From contig JAIXKS010000032.1 in assembly GCA_026928325.1 (NCBI GenBank), forward strand, positions 62,001 to 126,000: 64,000 nucleotides of DNA, given 5' to 3'. Position 1 is the stretch's first letter; each line of letters opens with the position of its first letter. Made by a program: the position numbers and the translations under genes. This document shows positions 27,701 to 37,086 of the stretch, piece after piece. The notes under the pieces are model-generated. The model did no database searches. It saw only the letters and a program-made list of their open reading frames with translations, and had not been told where the DNA came from. The stretch comes from Chitinophagales bacterium (GTDB taxonomy: Bacteria; Bacteroidota; Bacteroidia; Chitinophagales; Saprospiraceae).

Positions 27701-28720
27701 ATGAAGAAAATATTTTCTTTAGTTATATTGTTAGCGGCGCTGTCTGGCATCGCATGGTATCTGATGCAACAAAATAAGGCTTCAGAAAAAGGATATGTAA
27801 CCGCAGACAGATCCTTCAGTATAAAGAACATGGATGAAGTTCAAAAAATTGTAATCAAGCATACCAAGCTGCAACCCGTAATTTTCACACGAAAAGGGAA
27901 AAACTGGATCTTAAATGATAAATACGACGTAGATCAAGATGTTTTCGTCAATATTGAAGCAGTCTTAGAACGTATCACGCTAGGTTACATACCATCAAAA
28001 AATGCAACGCCACACATCCTAAAAAGTATCAAAGAAAATGGTATTCAGGTCGATATTTACACCGATGAAGACAAGCCATCCAAAATGTTTTTCATTGGTT
28101 CTGACACGCCGGACGGCTCTGGTACTTATATGGTTATGAGTGGATCATCTCAGCCTTATGTTATGCAATTGCCCGGATTACAAGGCGGATTGAGATCTAG
28201 ATTCGAGCAACCGGCCTACAATTACAGAGATAAAACCTTATTCAAATTTAAACCCGAAGATATCAAATCCATTAAAGTCGTTTATACAAAGGATAATCTA
28301 TCTTCGTTCGAAATTACGAATGGGAATACGCCTACCATTCAACCTTTAATTGCTCAACCAACAATCGGGAAAGGTGCAGCCCATGAAAACAATCTAAAAT
28401 TTTATATCCAGCAATTTGAACGCATGGGCACCGAGGGCATTGTCAATAGCGTACCTGAGCAAGACTCACTCCTCGCCCAACAACCCAATACGATACTGAC
28501 TATTACCACAAAAAATGGGACAGAACATTTATATAAGTTTTACAGTTACGACCACATCATCAATGAGGAAGAAGACCCTGTGACGCAAAAGGAAATCTTC
28601 GGAATCAATAGGCAGTATATTTATACAGAATCGGACAACACCCTTTACACAGCTCAAATGCGGGTCATACGCCGTATCTTTTTGGCATATCAAGACTTCT
28701 TTGGGCAGGCATTAATGTAG
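27701..28720 (+). CDS. DUF4340-like membrane-anchored protein
   Basis: 339 residues with an N-terminal signal anchor (MKKIFSLVILLAALSGIAWYL) and an otherwise soluble, beta-rich extracytoplasmic domain. Proteins of the DUF4340 type follow gldG in many Bacteroidota and in other phyla next to GldG/ABC-auxiliary genes, and this one sits 127 bp after gldG on the same strand. It is likely to work with the GldAFG transporter at the membrane. No enzymatic motif is visible. Confidence 0.75.
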   Translation: MKKIFSLVILLAALSGIAWYLMQQNKASEKGYVTADRSFSIKNMDEVQKIVIKHTKLQPVIFTRKGKNWILNDKYDVDQDVFVNIEAVLERITLGYIPSKNATPHILKSIKENGIQVDIYTDEDKPSKMFFIGSDTPDGSGTYMVMSGSSQPYVMQLPGLQGGLRSRFEQPAYNYRDKTLFKFKPEDIKSIKVVYTKDNLSSFEITNGNTPTIQPLIAQPTIGKGAAHENNLKFYIQQFERMGTEGIVNSVPEQDSLLAQQPNTILTITTKNGTEHLYKFYSYDHIINEEEDPVTQKEIFGINRQYIYTESDNTLYTAQMRVIRRIFLAYQDFFGQALM

Positions 28721-28837
28721 TGCTCTGAAAAACGATTTATCAAACAGAATTTATGAACGGAAATTGGGCGTATATGAATGTTCATTTCGCATGTCCGTGC
28801 TTTTTTACGCACATATCGACCGCAGCAGCATCTCGGA

Positions 28838-30079
28838 TTAAATGTTTCGAGTTAGGTTTTGAATGACCTTAAATTCGCTAAGAAATTCTTTGCTGATAAC
28901 CCGAATGACGATATAGGTTGGAATGGCCAAAACCATCCCTACGATACCTCCAATTTTAGCACCCATTAATACGATAATAAAGATTTCTAAAGGATGCGCC
29001 TTCACGGATTTAGAAAAAATGTTGGGTTGTAATATCACATTATCTATGAGATGAAGCAAGCCAAATAATCCCAATACTTTAAATAGCAGAGGCATTAATT
29101 CCGAATAAAAATCAAGACCGGTATTCGATGAAATCGTCAAAATGATGGCGAAAAACATGCCTATCGCAGGACCTATATAGGGTATAACGTTGATGATAGC
29201 CGCAAAAAATGCAATTAACAATGCGTTTTTTACACCGATAAATGTCAAGCCGCTCGCTATAATGACTACAATAATAGTCATCTGAACCAAAATGCCAATA
29301 AAATATCGAATCAGCAATTTACTGGTTTCATCTACAGCTTGTTTGGTTTGTTTTTCATAGCCCGGAGGAACCATGGCAATCAACATTGTATCAAAAAGCC
29401 CTTGCTCTTTAAGAAAGAAAAATGCAATAAAAAATACAGCCAAAACGCCTATCAATATATCACCGAAAGCATTAAAGGTATTTCCTAATACTTTCTGAAT
29501 ATTGGCAGGATTGAGATAAGCGATTATATTTCGTTCTAATAAAGTAAAAAAATCTTCATCTTCATTGGTAAGTTTGGGCTCTTCCTTAATGGATTGGATA
29601 TCATTATGTACATGGATGTCAATGCGCAATTTTTCACCCAACATCATGCTATCAATCTCTACCGTATGGGTAACAGCAGCCATAGAATCTAAGACGACCG
29701 ATTGGGCTTCAGGTTCTTGTGGATTCCGAAGCATTAACTTTTTAGAAACCAGCCAATTTTCCCAATCTGTTATCGGTGCTCGCAAGGCATCGACCACCCT
29801 ATTATAATCCACCTTGGCGAGATTATCGATTTGATTGACCAAGGGTGGAACAAAGGTATAAACTAGGACGACAAAGCCGACGACAAACAAGCTAAGCGTA
29901 GTCAATGCCGCCATATTTTTGCCGATAAATTTGCGTAGATATACAACCAAGGGTGCACCAATCATCGACAATACCCATGCAATCAAAATATAAGTGACGA
30001 TTTCACTGAAATAATACAGCACCGCACCTATAACAAAGAGCGAGATTATAACTACAAGATATTTAAAATTAAATCGCAT
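28838..30079 (-). CDS. AI-2E/PerM-family transporter
   Basis: 413 residues with about eight membrane segments: a pair at the N-terminus, a long extracytoplasmic insertion (about 95-190, rich in charged residues) and five to six helices in the C-terminal half with LLIAFFAAIINVIPYIGP and GKIVG-like IGGIVGMVLAIPTY. This fits the AI-2E family exporter (PerM/YhhT/TqsA group). Relatives move small molecules or act as Na+/H+ antiporters; the substrate is not predictable. Monocistronic, promoter at 30100-30107. Confidence 0.85.
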   Translation of the reverse strand: MRFNFKYLVVIISLFVIGAVLYYFSEIVTYILIAWVLSMIGAPLVVYLRKFIGKNMAALTTLSLFVVGFVVLVYTFVPPLVNQIDNLAKVDYNRVVDALRAPITDWENWLVSKKLMLRNPQEPEAQSVVLDSMAAVTHTVEIDSMMLGEKLRIDIHVHNDIQSIKEEPKLTNEDEDFFTLLERNIIAYLNPANIQKVLGNTFNAFGDILIGVLAVFFIAFFFLKEQGLFDTMLIAMVPPGYEKQTKQAVDETSKLLIRYFIGILVQMTIIVVIIASGLTFIGVKNALLIAFFAAIINVIPYIGPAIGMFFAIILTISSNTGLDFYSELMPLLFKVLGLFGLLHLIDNVILQPNIFSKSVKAHPLEIFIIVLMGAKIGGIVGMVLAIPTYIVIRVISKEFLSEFKVIQNLTRNI

Positions 30080-30099
30080 TCAACCTTTCAAAATAGCCA

Positions 30100-30107
30100 C
30101 AAATATA
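30100..30107 (-). promoter_or_regulatory. TAnnTTTG -7 promoter element
   Basis: On the minus strand this reads TATATTTG, 20 nt before the start at 30079. Confidence 0.55.
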
Positions 30108-30291
30108 ATTGGGAATATGCATTTTATAATATAAAAACGCATCTTTATTCAATTTTTCACATCAATATCCATAAATCACAATTTTCAAAAATTAAGATTT
30201 GACCCTTGCAACATTCAACAAACCTACATCATCAATCGTTATATATTACAACCTAAATATCTAGTTTTAGGGCTTCAACATTCATATTAAA

Positions 30292-32091
30292 GTGACCAAA
30301 GAAGATTATAAAAACATATCAGAACAGATTCCTTTCGAACCCGGTGTATATAGGTTTTTGGATCGAGATAATAGCATCCTTTACGTTGGAAAAGCCAAAA
30401 ACTTAAGGAGTCGGCTCAATTCTTATTTTGTCGATGACTCTCAGTTGAGATATAAAACTGTTTTACTTACACGCAATGCTACAAAGATAGAATTTACCGT
30501 TGTTGAAACAGAGCATGATGCACTACTTTTAGAATGTTCGCTCATAAAACAGTTTCAGCCGAAGTATAATGTCATGCTCAAAGATGGCAAATCTTATACC
30601 TATATCTGTATAAAAAACGAACATTTCCCACGGGTATTTTTCACTAGAAATGTCATAAAAGATGGCTCAATCTATTATGGTCCTTATACTTCAAAGTACA
30701 GAGTTAAAATCATATTAGATATCATCAAAAAACTATTTCAATTACGCACCTGCAATCTCAATTTATCGCCGGAAAACATTGCTAAAGGCAAGTACAAAGT
30801 CTGTTTAGAATACCATATTAAGAATTGTCTCGGCCCTTGTGAAGGCTTGGAATCCGAAGCACATTACAATGAAAAAATCGAACAAGTAAAAAACATACTC
30901 AAAGGCAATCTATCCGTGGTCAAAAAGTACATTCACGACCAGATGAAGTACCATGCTGATAACTTAGCATTTGAAAAGGCGCAAGAAATGAAGGAAAAAC
31001 TCATTGCTTTTAAAGATTACCAATCATCTTCGACCATCATGAGTACGACCTTGGGAGATGTCGATATATTTACCATCAACAAGGATAATAAAATGGCCTA
31101 TGTCAATTACCTTCAAGTATCCAACGGAACCGTCATAAATACAGATGTCATCGAAATGCAAATGAATCTCAACGAAGACTTAAACGACCTTTTGACCTAT
31201 GCCATTCCCAATATTCGAGAACGGTATGCAAGCGATGCACCCGAAATCGTTGTACCGTTTGAAGTAGTGATGTCTGATCCAAAAATCGTAGTTACTATTC
31301 CTCAAAGAGGCGATAAGAAGAAATTGCTAGATCTTGGCAATGTCAATTTGGATTTTTACATACGCAAAAAACAACGGGACAATATCAGCCATCTGAAGAA
31401 GCAATCCAGCGCTGAACGCATCCTTTCCACGCTAAAAGAGGATTTGCAAATGACGAAAATGCCCTTGCATATCGAGTGTTTTGACAATTCGAATATTCAG
31501 GGTACAAATCCAGTATCGAGTTGTGTCGTTTTTAAAAATGGGAAGCCTAGCAAGAAAGATTATCGACATTTTAATGTCAAATCTGTACAAGGACCCAATG
31601 ATTTTGCTTCCATGGAAGAAGTCGTGTATAGGAGATACAGAAGATTATTGGAAGATGGCAAAAAGCTACCACAGCTCATCATTATCGACGGTGGAAAAGG
31701 TCAATTATCCGCTGCTACGGCTAGTCTAGAAAGGCTGAACATACTAGGTGAAGTCACTGTCATTGGCATTGCAAAACGGCTAGAGGAGATTTACTTTCCT
31801 GGTGATTCCCTACCCTTGTACATCAACAAAAAATCAGAATCTCTTAAGCTCATCCAACATGCAAGAAACGAAGCCCACCGATTTGCCATATCCTTTCACC
31901 GAGATCAACGATCTAAAAATTTTATAAGCACGCAACTTACCAATATCCCTGGTATCGGGAAAGTAACCGCAGAAAAACTCTTTAAAAAATTTGGTTCGGT
32001 ACAACGGATTCAAGATGCACCTGAAGAAGAACTTGAAGCAATAGTAGGCAAGGCAATCACTCAAAAGCTCAAAAGCTATTTTAATACGTAA
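30292..32091 (+). CDS. uvrC: excinuclease ABC subunit C
   Basis: 599 residues, full length. The N-terminal GIY-YIG nuclease (PGVYRFLDRDNSILYVGKAK) makes the 3' incision; a UvrBC-interaction (UVR) helix lies about residues 205-240; the C-terminal RNase H-like nuclease (HIECFDNSNIQGTNPVSSCV to LIIIDGGKGQ) makes the 5' incision; and a helix-hairpin-helix pair (NIPGIGKVTAEKLFKKFGS) ends the protein. Start is GTG at 30292, fixed by homology since no ATG is close. Nucleotide excision repair; uvrA and uvrB are not in the window. Confidence 0.96.
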   Translation: MTKEDYKNISEQIPFEPGVYRFLDRDNSILYVGKAKNLRSRLNSYFVDDSQLRYKTVLLTRNATKIEFTVVETEHDALLLECSLIKQFQPKYNVMLKDGKSYTYICIKNEHFPRVFFTRNVIKDGSIYYGPYTSKYRVKIILDIIKKLFQLRTCNLNLSPENIAKGKYKVCLEYHIKNCLGPCEGLESEAHYNEKIEQVKNILKGNLSVVKKYIHDQMKYHADNLAFEKAQEMKEKLIAFKDYQSSSTIMSTTLGDVDIFTINKDNKMAYVNYLQVSNGTVINTDVIEMQMNLNEDLNDLLTYAIPNIRERYASDAPEIVVPFEVVMSDPKIVVTIPQRGDKKKLLDLGNVNLDFYIRKKQRDNISHLKKQSSAERILSTLKEDLQMTKMPLHIECFDNSNIQGTNPVSSCVVFKNGKPSKKDYRHFNVKSVQGPNDFASMEEVVYRRYRRLLEDGKKLPQLIIIDGGKGQLSAATASLERLNILGEVTVIGIAKRLEEIYFPGDSLPLYINKKSESLKLIQHARNEAHRFAISFHRDQRSKNFISTQLTNIPGIGKVTAEKLFKKFGSVQRIQDAPEEELEAIVGKAITQKLKSYFNT

Positions 32092-32367
32092 CGCCGGATA
32101 CGCTGATAGAGGATAAAAAATCGACATGTTCATTAAGGATAATCCGCTTCAAATTAGAGAATATCTCCGAAGTTGCTTATATTTGCCTAATTATTTGAGT
32201 GAAACAAAAAACAGTCCAAGCTTCATCGAAAAATATCCGAATTCTTCGTTGGAAATAATCACCATAGCTAGCTATGTCTGCATTTTCCGCTTTGGTTTCA
32301 GATATTCTTCCATCTGGATTTTGGCCTGAATCAACATCACAACGATTTTTTTATTAAGATAATTGAA

Positions 32368-33171
32368 ATGGCCTTAAAAATAAATATAAGCACTTATCAT
32401 CAATCCAAACTGATAGATCTGGAGTTAGAACGATTTAAATCTTATGCAAACTCGAAAACCGAGGATGTCGAATTATTTTTTACGAAATGTAAGCAAGAGG
32501 AAGCTTTTTCAAAATTGCAATATGGAACATCGAGTGTTTTGGTTATGCCATTGGATGAAGTACCACTCCATCTACCCGAAGGAATAACCATTGCTGCCCT
32601 TAGTGAACGTATGGATATTAGGGAAGTGGTGGTCATCGATGCTGACATGGAACAAAGTGATTTGGATTTCAGCATTCAAAAAAACGCACATGTTTCAGTT
32701 AGCAACGAAAGGCAATTGCAACAATTATCGCACCTTAGACCTGACTTGACGATAGACCTGAATGTAGCAAATGTTCAAGTATATATGAGTCATTCTTATG
32801 CCGATATTCCCAATGATAAAGTTGTCATAGCGCTCAATCCAAAAGAATTTCTTCCAGAACCCGGTTTTGGAACCATTGCATGGTTGACATTGACAGAAAA
32901 CATTGAATTGAGAAAATTTCTCAAGGAATTCCATCAAAAAGAAGCAGCCGTTTTGACAAATATCGAACGAAAAGTGGCTAAGCTCAATGAACATCCAGAT
33001 TTAAAGATTTTAGGTATCTATGCTTACAAAAGTAAAGATGATCACATCCATCTTTTCGCCAGTGGGCTTTATCAAGGTCAGTTGATTACTAGCCGTATTT
33101 CGCAAACAACGACCGCGAGTATCAGTGAAAATCTACTCGATCAGTTGACCTCAATCAAGACTCATTCATAA
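32368..33171 (+). CDS. degenerate hydroxymethylbilane synthase (HemC)-like protein
   Basis: 267 residues with the HemC order of segments but altered active site. PLDEVPLHLPEGITIAALSE aligns with the HemC loop MKDVPVEFPQGL, RLQ-type ERQLQQLSHLRPDL with RRQAQL.RPDL, NVANVQVYM with the LRGN strand, FLPEPGFGTIAWL with LPAPGQGAL, and ERKVAKLNEHPDL with the family ERAFL..LEGGC. The catalytic Asp is Glu, the RR pair is ER, and the cofactor-binding Cys is missing. It is therefore unlikely to make hydroxymethylbilane from porphobilinogen. True hemC must be elsewhere. It sits just upstream of another degenerate enzyme homologue, 17 bp apart, and the two likely share a transcript. Confidence 0.65.
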   Translation: MALKINISTYHQSKLIDLELERFKSYANSKTEDVELFFTKCKQEEAFSKLQYGTSSVLVMPLDEVPLHLPEGITIAALSERMDIREVVVIDADMEQSDLDFSIQKNAHVSVSNERQLQQLSHLRPDLTIDLNVANVQVYMSHSYADIPNDKVVIALNPKEFLPEPGFGTIAWLTLTENIELRKFLKEFHQKEAAVLTNIERKVAKLNEHPDLKILGIYAYKSKDDHIHLFASGLYQGQLITSRISQTTTASISENLLDQLTSIKTHS

Positions 33172-33188
33172 ATAATTACCAGCCTTAT

Positions 33189-33782
33189 ATGTATTTAATT
33201 TTTGACTGTTCGGCTCTAGCCGGAAAAACCAATTATAAAGCCAATTTTACGGAAACAGAAGCTTGGCCAAGACTTATTCATATCAGTTGGATCTTATTGA
33301 ACCAAGAGTATAAGCCGATTGCAGATGCCGATTATATTGTACAATCTAGCCAATTTAAGATTGACGAAAAGTCCAAAGAAAAAGCACATATAGACGATGA
33401 AGATATACAAAAAAAAGCATTGCCCATAAACGAAATATTAGACAAGTTTAGTGAAGCTGTCGAACAAGCTGAATATCTATTTTCGCACAATCTCAATTAT
33501 AACGAAAATATTTTGGGTGCAGAATATGTTAGAGCAAAAAAAAGCATCAGCATGTTTTCCAAAAAACGGTTTTGTTTGATGGAAGAAGGCACTTATTTCT
33601 GTAAAATCCCGGCAAAAGGCGGAGGATTTAAGTTTCCTACCCTACCGGAGTTGCACGCCTCCTGCTTTGGTCAATCGTATGGTCCAGCCGGAAATGCTCG
33701 AGCTGATGTCATCGCTGCCGCAAGGTCTTTTATCAAACTCATGAAAACAGGAAAGTTAGAAGATATATTTGATGAAGATTGA
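33189..33782 (+). CDS. degenerate DnaQ-like 3'-5' exonuclease homologue
   Basis: 197 residues with the skeleton of the Bacteroidota DEDDh exonuclease family: IFDCSALAGKTNYKANFT where the family has DTETTGLP, EAWPRLIHISWILLN, HNLNYNENILGAEYVRAK where it has HNxxFDxNI, FPTLPELHASCFG, and ARADVIAAARSFIKLM where it has H.A..DV.AT. The first Asp and the last Asp survive, but the ExoI Glu, the ExoII Asp (Asn here) and the ExoIII His are changed. It is probably a non-catalytic nucleic-acid-binding or regulatory version. It lies between the HemC-like gene and fmt. Confidence 0.65.
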   Translation: MYLIFDCSALAGKTNYKANFTETEAWPRLIHISWILLNQEYKPIADADYIVQSSQFKIDEKSKEKAHIDDEDIQKKALPINEILDKFSEAVEQAEYLFSHNLNYNENILGAEYVRAKKSISMFSKKRFCLMEEGTYFCKIPAKGGGFKFPTLPELHASCFGQSYGPAGNARADVIAAARSFIKLMKTGKLEDIFDED

Positions 33783-33789
33783 TTTCATT

Positions 33790-33797
33790 TATCTTTG
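33790..33797 (+). promoter_or_regulatory. TAnnTTTG -7 promoter element of fmt
   Basis: TATCTTTG, 24 nt before the ATG at 33822. The alternative upstream TTG at 33795 lies inside it. Confidence 0.6.
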
Positions 33798-33821
33798 TGC
33801 TTACATTCAACAAAACGAATT

Positions 33822-34766
33822 ATGAAGATTGTATTTATGGGAACACCCGAATTTGCCGTTCCTTCTCTTAGTATTTTAGTTGAAAGTGGTTATGAAGTAG
33901 TAGCCGTGGTAACCGCTCAAGATAGTTACGGTGGCCGTGGTGGCAAGCAATTGTTACAATCTGCCGTTAAACAATATGCTGTTGCCCAAGGATTACTCGT
34001 ACTTCAACCAGAAAAACTACGTGCTCCTGAATTTATTAAAAAATTAGCTTCCCTCCAAGCTGATGTATTTATCGTTGTCGCTTTTAGGATGCTCCCTGAA
34101 ATAGTCTGGAATATGCCTCCTTTAGGAACATTCAATCTTCATGGCAGCCTTTTGCCCAAATATCGTGGAGCTGCTCCTATCAATCATGCAATCATGCAAG
34201 GAGAAACCATAACCGGCGTTACCAGTTTTAGACTCAGCCACGAGATAGACACTGGAGATATCCTGCTCAAAGCCGAATTACCTATTGAACCTGACGATAC
34301 AGCTGGAACTCTACACGACAAAATGAAAGAACTCGGTGCTCAGGTCATCCTGAAAACTGTTAAAACATTGGAATCTGGAACGTACGAATTTATCCTGCAA
34401 GATCATAGCACAGCAACGCCGGCACCAAAAATATTTCATCATACTTGTCAAATCGACTTCAATCAACCGGTGCAAGAAGTGTATAATTTTGTACGAGGTT
34501 TGAGTCCCTATCCTACAGCATGGTGTGTTATCGACGATACCGAAATCAAGATAATTCAAGCCTCATGGCATCATGATGTTGATAGCCTACAACCAGGAAC
34601 CATCGTCACAGATCAGAAAAAAAACCTTCGTATCAAATGCCAAAACGGCTATCTAAGCCTTGAAAAGGTCAAACCGGCTAGTAAGAAGGTACTTACGACG
34701 AACGAATACCTCAATGGTCATCAAATTGAAAACCTAAAGGTTATTCGTTTAGAAACAGCCATGTAA
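33822..34766 (+). CDS. fmt: methionyl-tRNA formyltransferase
   Basis: 314 residues from the ATG at 33822, where homology begins (MKIVFMGTPEFAVPSL); a TTG nine codons earlier lies in the promoter. It transfers a formyl group from 10-formyl-THF to Met-tRNAfMet. The catalytic Asn-His-Asp set is seen in FNLHGSLLPKYRGAAPINHA and SFRLSHEIDTGDIL. The C-terminal domain (about 205-314) is the tRNA-binding OB-like domain. Normal length. Its own promoter suggests separate expression from the two upstream degenerate homologues. Confidence 0.96.
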   Translation: MKIVFMGTPEFAVPSLSILVESGYEVVAVVTAQDSYGGRGGKQLLQSAVKQYAVAQGLLVLQPEKLRAPEFIKKLASLQADVFIVVAFRMLPEIVWNMPPLGTFNLHGSLLPKYRGAAPINHAIMQGETITGVTSFRLSHEIDTGDILLKAELPIEPDDTAGTLHDKMKELGAQVILKTVKTLESGTYEFILQDHSTATPAPKIFHHTCQIDFNQPVQEVYNFVRGLSPYPTAWCVIDDTEIKIIQASWHHDVDSLQPGTIVTDQKKNLRIKCQNGYLSLEKVKPASKKVLTTNEYLNGHQIENLKVIRLETAM

Positions 34767-34773
34767 GGGTTAA

Positions 34774-35106
34774 TTATCCCTTTTTAACAAACTCAGATTT
34801 TATAGCCATAGAACCAAAGCCATCTATTCTGCAATCTATATTGTGGTCGCTATCCACAAGTCGGATATTTTTAATTTTAGTTCCCGCCTTGATAGGTTGC
34901 GGAGAACCTTTGACGGGCAATGTCTTAACAACGATTACGGTATCTCCGTCAGCAAGTCTGTTGCCATTAGCATCTTTAACAACTAAACCTGTATCTTCGA
35001 CTTCTTCGGGATTCCATTCATGACCACACTCCGGACATATCATAAAAGGCTCCGCATAATAAGGATACGGAGAATTACATTGTGGACATGGCGTATTTTC
35101 ACTCAT
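34774..35106 (-). CDS. YjdM/PhnA-type zinc ribbon protein
   Basis: 110 residues. A zinc ribbon ([20 protein letters not shown] then CGHEW) fills the N-terminus, and the rest is the PhnA-like domain ([20 protein letters not shown] and [20 protein letters not shown]). The name PhnA is historical; YjdM is not an alkylphosphonate enzyme as such, and its role is unclear. Monocistronic, promoter at 35130-35137, ending close to fmt in convergent orientation. Confidence 0.9.
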   Translation of the reverse strand: MSENTPCPQCNSPYPYYAEPFMICPECGHEWNPEEVEDTGLVVKDANGNRLADGDTVIVVKTLPVKGSPQPIKAGTKIKNIRLVDSDHNIDCRIDGFGSMAIKSEFVKKG

Positions 35107-35129
35107 GATTATAGATATTGTATTTAGCG

Positions 35130-35137
35130 CAAATATA
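35130..35137 (-). promoter_or_regulatory. TAnnTTTG -7 promoter element
   Basis: On the minus strand this reads TATATTTG, 23 nt before the start at 35106. Confidence 0.55.
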
Positions 35138-35332
35138 CGCTTTAAAACGCAAAAAAACGAAGATTCAGCCCTAAATTCCCGTAAACCGTAGCGTTACTTA
35201 GTTATAATCAAAAAAAAACGCTTTGGTCGGCCTAATAGGGCTTGGTCGTTTACCCATTTTACTTTTGAGTTTTAGTGGCAATATCATTCATAAAATAAAA
35301 ATTAAAATGGAAAGTTCAGTTAACCATCGCTA

Positions 35333-35491
35333 GTGCTCTGTCTATAAAAAGACTTAAATAATAATGGAAGTTATTTTTTTAAAGATCAAGGCAAAAAACG
35401 CAGGCATAGTGGTAACTATGACGCGTATTTTTAACGATGAGATTTGAAAAAAGAACGACATTTCATTAAGATTTTTTTGTGGACAGAGCAC
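35333..35491 (+). mobile_element. 159-bp MITE, copy 3
   Basis: Third full copy with intact TIRs (GTGCTCTGTC / GACAGAGCAC) and flanking TA on both sides (35331-35332, 35492-35493). Its right end abuts the stop codon of the MFS gene, whose TAG on the minus strand is made of the target TA plus the element's first G. The rest of the 384-bp intergenic region holds nothing else. Confidence 0.85.
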
Positions 35492-36669
35492 TAGGAAGCA
35501 ACGATTTTATTTCTTTCATACACAGGTCTAGAGTTAATCCAATAAATAACCAAAGCCATCATACAAAAGACACCGGATAACATATACATGAAAGAGAAAC
35601 CTACTTTTTCAGAAATGACGGCTCCAAGCAACATACCTATACTAATGCCTAAATCAAATCCCGTAAGGTAGGTAGAATTGGCTGTACCGCGTTGGGATGA
35701 TAGCGCCATATTGATATATAAAGTTTGCAAAGCTGGAAACAAGGTACCGTATCCTATACCTATCAGAAAAGCGGAAATGCTATAAAAAACAACAGAATTG
35801 AGGAAAGCAAAACTCAAAAAACCCAGAGAAATCACCAATAAAGCCAATACCATAACCTGATGTAAATAGCCTCTATCGACAAACTTTCCGGAGGTAACAC
35901 GGGACAAAATGATACCACTTGCTAAAAAAAGAAAGAACACACCTGCATTTTGGATTCCTTCAGTTTTCCCATATAACACCGCAAATGCGACCAATGTTCC
36001 CCAACCAAATGAAATCAGCAATTGGTTGAACATAATCGGTAAGCCTTTGATGAGGATGAATCTATCCAATGAAACCGGCATCTCTCTAATAACCTTAGGA
36101 CGCTTGGGAACCTTAATCGTCCATACTACCGCAATCGATAATATACCCATAAAAAGTGCGGAACTAATCAAAACATTAAACCCATAATTTTCATAGATAT
36201 TCACCGCTATAAACGGTGCAATAGCCATAGCTATATTAGAATTAACGCCAAAGTACCCGATACCTTCAGCCCTTCTCGATTCCGGAATGATATCTACGGC
36301 CACAGTATTAGCGGAAACTGTTGATAATCCCCAAAACATCCCATGGACAAACCGCAGTATAAAAAAGAAAGTTACCGTAAAAGCAAAATAATAACCAATA
36401 TAGGTTGAAACATACAAGACGATGCCGATAATCAAAAGCGACTTTCTAGAAAAAATATCAACCAAATACCCGCTAAAAGGACGAACAATCAGTAAGGCAA
36501 GGGCGTAAGATGATAGCACGATTCCAATTTTAGAATTGGGCACATGAAGTTTTTCTGACAAAAACAATGGTATAGTCGGCATCAAAAGGTGAAACGAACA
36601 CGCGACAAGAAAATATGCAATACATATAATGATAAAGTTTTTATTCCACAGCCGCTCTCTGGTCTCCAT
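35491..36669 (-). CDS. MFS transporter
   Basis: 392 residues, twelve membrane segments, starting METRERLWNKNFIIICIAYF. Motif A-like GYLVDIFSRKSLLIIG lies between helices 2 and 3, and KFVDRGYLHQVM in the second half. It belongs to the major facilitator superfamily of the drug/arabinose-type exporters; substrate unknown. A MITE has inserted in the stop codon TAG and regenerates it, so the protein is intact. No operon partner. The N-terminal ATG is well placed before the first helix. Confidence 0.85.
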   Translation of the reverse strand: METRERLWNKNFIIICIAYFLVACSFHLLMPTIPLFLSEKLHVPNSKIGIVLSSYALALLIVRPFSGYLVDIFSRKSLLIIGIVLYVSTYIGYYFAFTVTFFFILRFVHGMFWGLSTVSANTVAVDIIPESRRAEGIGYFGVNSNIAMAIAPFIAVNIYENYGFNVLISSALFMGILSIAVVWTIKVPKRPKVIREMPVSLDRFILIKGLPIMFNQLLISFGWGTLVAFAVLYGKTEGIQNAGVFFLFLASGIILSRVTSGKFVDRGYLHQVMVLALLVISLGFLSFAFLNSVVFYSISAFLIGIGYGTLFPALQTLYINMALSSQRGTANSTYLTGFDLGISIGMLLGAVISEKVGFSFMYMLSGVFCMMALVIYWINSRPVYERNKIVAS

Positions 36670-37086
36670 ACACTTCCAAATTAATATTGATCTTTACCGA
36701 AATGCCTCATCATTTATAAAAAAGGCTAAAAAAGTATGTTTTTATTCTGGTATATTTTAATGTAAAAAAAATCTGAGCACATTGTTCTGTTAAATTCAAC
36801 AATTAGGTAAAAAATAACAATTTGTAACAGAAGGCATCAATTAACGCCACTTTATTAAGCGCCTTTATTCTTCCTGAGATAGATCAAAAGTACAAAAAAC
36901 AACACACCTTTTTTCAAGATAAAATTTCAAAAAGCAGATGGTTATTTTGATAAAGTTTGAAATTATCAAAAGAAATTACTTCGTTTGGATTGAAAATTTA
37001 TAAAAAAATGTAATATTTGCATTTGATTCTTAGTTTTAACCATAATACTTAAATAATCCCTTCATTAAAATATAAATACAATATCC
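36670..37086. other. divergent intergenic region
   Basis: 417 bp of AT-rich DNA between the leftward MFS gene and the rightward GT2 gene. A TACTTTTG element on the minus strand (36885-36892) is far from the MFS start, so its relevance is unclear. No coding frame, terminator or repeat was seen. Confidence 0.5.

Noticed and set aside
32126..32329. 67-residue frame between uvrC and the HemC-like gene
   Set aside because: Compositionally poor, no promoter or start context; left unannotated.
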